Shown piece after piece: positions 62,131 through 64,000 of a stretch of 64,000 nucleotides of DNA. Source of the stretch: Pseudoduganella rivuli (GTDB lineage: Bacteria; Pseudomonadota; Gammaproteobacteria; Burkholderiales; Burkholderiaceae_D); NCBI RefSeq assembly GCF_009674485.1, contig NZ_WKJJ01000008.1, forward strand, positions 124,001 through 188,000, given 5' to 3'. The position numbers and the translations under genes are program-made. Under the pieces are notes generated by a model. It ran no database searches. It worked only from the letters and a program-made list of their open reading frames with translations, and was not told where the DNA came from. Positions within the stretch are counted from its first letter, which is position 1, and every line of letters begins with the position of its first letter.

Positions 62131-63159
62131 TCACGGATTCAACGCTGACATGTGTTCCCGCACATCCTTTTCCCACCGGTCTTCCGGCGGCTCGTACAGG
62201 TAGGCCGGCGGCGCCGGCGGCAAGCCGTCCAGTTCCCCCGTGCGTTCGTACAAGAAAACCGTGGTCCAAGCCACCGTGCCGGACTGGAATTGCGCCATTT
62301 CGCGGAACGCCGGGTGCTTTAACGGGAAGGTCGTCGTACTGACCAGGGCGCCCTGCCGCAATTCCCGCGCCAGTTTTTCACCGATGCGGTCCATCAGCGG
62401 CGCGAAGCACGTGCTGTACATGAACACCAGGCCTGCCTGGCTGACATCGGCTTCAAACAAATCGCCATTGACGAAACGGACCCGTTCACGCAAATCCAGC
62501 ACGTGGCGCGCATCCGTCACGGCGCCATACGGCAGGTGCAGCACCTCGTCCGGCGCCGGCGGCGACGGCAGTGCGGCAAGCGCCGCGTCGCCCGCCGCCA
62601 GCAACGCGCTGAACCGCTGCTGCGCCATCGCATGCCGGTACGGCAGCAATTCCACGCCCGTGCAGCTGGCAAACGGCAGCGCCAGCGCGGCCGACAGCAC
62701 GACTTTACCGAGGCCGCTGCCCAGGTCCATCATTGCGCTGCCCGGCTTCACGTGTGGTGCAATCACGGTGAAGTAATTGTGCAATTCCTGCGGCTTGAAT
62801 TCGCCATAAATCAGGCGGCCGTCATCGACCAGCCACTGTTCCAGCTCGCTGTCCGGGATATCGTCGAGACGGCGGTGGCCCAGTCCGGCGCGCTGTTGCG
62901 GCGACAGCGCGGGCAGCAAGCCATGGCGCTGCACGCCGGCCGGCAGGTTGCCGATAATCAGGCGGCGAAACGGCTTCAGGCGGCGGATGAAGGTCTCGCG
63001 CAATTCAGGGCGCTCGAACGCTTCGCGCAACGCCAGGCCGATTTCCACGTAGCGGCCGAATTGCGATCCCAGTGCCGCTTCCATCTGCTGGCGCGTGTGG
63101 TGTTCGCCATCTTCGATACTGCGCTGCAGTGTTTCCAATACACCTGCCATTGCCGCCAT
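62131..63159 (-). CDS. DOT1-like SAM-dependent methyltransferase
   Basis: The 342-residue protein has a helical N-terminus (1-115), then a class I methyltransferase with YGEFKPQELHNYFTVI, DLGSGLGKVVLSAAL (near 145-159), GVELLPYRHAMAQQR (Glu170), GDLFEADVSQAGLVFMYSTCF and LSTTTFPL-like GALVSTTTFPLKHP. The order and motifs match the catalytic core of DOT1 histone methyltransferases and their bacterial relatives. The bacterial substrate is unknown. It follows the EAL gene by 15 bp with GGGAGG at its start, so the two are cotranscribed. Confidence 0.82.
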   Translation of the reverse strand: MAAMAGVLETLQRSIEDGEHHTRQQMEAALGSQFGRYVEIGLALREAFERPELRETFIRRLKPFRRLIIGNLPAGVQRHGLLPALSPQQRAGLGHRRLDDIPDSELEQWLVDDGRLIYGEFKPQELHNYFTVIAPHVKPGSAMMDLGSGLGKVVLSAALALPFASCTGVELLPYRHAMAQQRFSALLAAGDAALAALPSPPAPDEVLHLPYGAVTDARHVLDLRERVRFVNGDLFEADVSQAGLVFMYSTCFAPLMDRIGEKLARELRQGALVSTTTFPLKHPAFREMAQFQSGTVAWTTVFLYERTGELDGLPPAPPAYLYEPPEDRWEKDVREHMSALNP

Positions 63160-63174
63160 GCCTGCCTCCCGTGT

Positions 63175-64000
63175 TCAAGCGGCCGCCGCGCGCTCCGCGT
63201 CGTCCCGTAAAGTCGCCTCAATGACCGCCGCCGGTGCGGGGCGGCTGAAGTAATATCCCTGCATTTGCCGGCAACCGTGCTGGCGCAGGAATTCCAGTTG
63301 TTCCACCGTTTCCACGCCTTCGGAAATCACGTCCAGCCCCAGGTTATTGGCCAGCGCAATGATGGTGGTAACGATGGCCGCATCGTCCGGGTCCACCGTC
63401 AGGTCGCGCACGAACGTCTGGTCGATTTTCAGCACGTCGATTTCAAAGCGCTTCAAGTGCGCCAGGCTGGAATAGCCGGTGCCGAAGTCGTCGATGGCCA
63501 ACAGCACGCCGAGTTTTTTCAGTTCGTGCATGACGGCGATCGCGTGTTCGATATCGTTCATCACCTGGCTTTCCGTCAATTCCAGCTCCAGGCACGATGG
63601 CGGCAAGCCGGTGTCCGCCAGTACTTGCGCCACCGATTGCACGAAGTCTTTTTCCGCCATCTGGCGCGCAGAGACGTTGACCGCCATGCGCAGGCCGTGG
63701 TGTCCGGCGCGGCGCCACGCCACCAGTTGTTCGCACGCGGTGCGCAATACCCATGCCCCCACCGGCAGGATCTGGCCGGTCTCCTCCGCCAGCGGAATGA
63801 AGCGGTTGGGCGCCACCATGCCCAGTTCCGGATGCTGCCAGCGGATCAGCGCTTCCATGCCGACGATGCGGCCGGCCACGATATCGGTCTGCGGCTGGTA
63901 ATGCAGCACGAATTCGTTGCGCTCCAGCGCCGAACGCAGCGCGCCTTCGATCAGCATGCGCTCGCCCAGCCGGTCGTTCATCGCCGCCGTATAGAACTGC
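63175..64000 (-). CDS. C-terminal part of an EAL-domain protein, cut by the window edge
   Basis: The frame is open to the window end and reads FYTAAMNDRLGERMLIEGALRSALER before the EAL domain, the linker usual between GGDEF and EAL domains, so the missing part is probably a GGDEF domain. The EAL domain is complete: MEALIRW, NVSARQM, ELTESQVMND, DDFGTGYSS, KIDQTF and EGVET are all present. It should hydrolyse cyclic-di-GMP to pGpG. An ATG at 63981 is internal, not the start. The DOT1-like gene follows 15 bp later. Confidence 0.88.
   Translation of the reverse strand, partial: QFYTAAMNDRLGERMLIEGALRSALERNEFVLHYQPQTDIVAGRIVGMEALIRWQHPELGMVAPNRFIPLAEETGQILPVGAWVLRTACEQLVAWRRAGHHGLRMAVNVSARQMAEKDFVQSVAQVLADTGLPPSCLELELTESQVMNDIEHAIAVMHELKKLGVLLAIDDFGTGYSSLAHLKRFEIDVLKIDQTFVRDLTVDPDDAAIVTTIIALANNLGLDVISEGVETVEQLEFLRQHGCRQMQGYYFSRPAPAAVIEATLRDDAERAAAA

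Overview
The window reads as chromosomal DNA of a GC-rich betaproteobacterium in Burkholderiales. The most likely family is Oxalobacteraceae (Massilia, Duganella or Janthinobacterium relatives). This is inferred from codon use, from the gene families (DUF885, S9 and M16 peptidases, many GGDEF/EAL proteins, a DeaD-type helicase, U32 protein TrhP) and from lone regulators with short gaps between them; no sequence search was run. Coding density is high and both strands are used in small units. I see no rRNA, tRNA, CRISPR array, prophage or complete insertion sequence.

Layout. 1-6.8 kb: the 5' end of a minus-strand gene, a secreted cyanophycinase-like peptidase, a chemoreceptor, trhP behind an FNR-like palindrome, a CPBP protease and a luciferase-like monooxygenase. 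6.8-13.9 kb: a GGDEF protein, a YjdM/PhnA zinc-ribbon protein, small conserved proteins, a DUF885 peptidase, a DUF1275 membrane protein and a GlxA-type regulator. 14-18.2 kb: a fatty-acid desaturase and fadH with its divergent TetR regulator; fadH has two tandem promoters built on repeated boxes. 18.1-22.9 kb: a LysR/SDR divergent pair, an erythromycin-esterase-like protein, a histidine kinase without its phospho-acceptor histidine and a small secreted protein. 23-29.3 kb: a signalling-looking group with a MASE1-GGDEF protein, three periplasmic solute-binding proteins without a transporter, a divergent RelA/SpoT-fold protein and a beta-lactamase-like protein. 30.8-37.9 kb: a six-gene overlapping operon RDD - SpoIIM - DUF4129 - DUF4350 - MoxR ATPase - DUF58. 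38-49 kb: hydrolases and peptidases, including an M16 catalytic/non-catalytic pair and an S9 peptidase, a PAS-GGDEF-EAL protein and envelope proteins. 49.4-53.9 kb: an acetyltransferase, a MazG-like pyrophosphohydrolase, a lone TnsB-like transposase protein, an AraC regulator and a racemase. 53.9-64 kb: a DEAD-box helicase with two DbpA-type RNA-binding domains, an NTF2-like protein whose ribosome site lies in a hairpin, an SDR, an M28 peptidase, a 163-bp palindromic element, a TpsB-FecR pair, a DOT1-like methyltransferase and the 3' part of an EAL protein.

How it fits together. Four proteins carry cyclic-di-GMP domains (6764, 23055, 42611 and 63175). Many secreted or envelope peptidases suggest a scavenging, polymer-degrading life. 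The two most unusual items are the TnsB-like gene and the RelA/SpoT-fold protein. The first has no partner transposon genes and an altered first catalytic residue, and it sits behind a near-perfect sigma-54 promoter with an NtrC-type box about 108 bp upstream of the predicted start site. The second is embedded among orphan solute-binding proteins. The 163-bp palindrome in front of the TpsB gene is the best mobile-repeat candidate.
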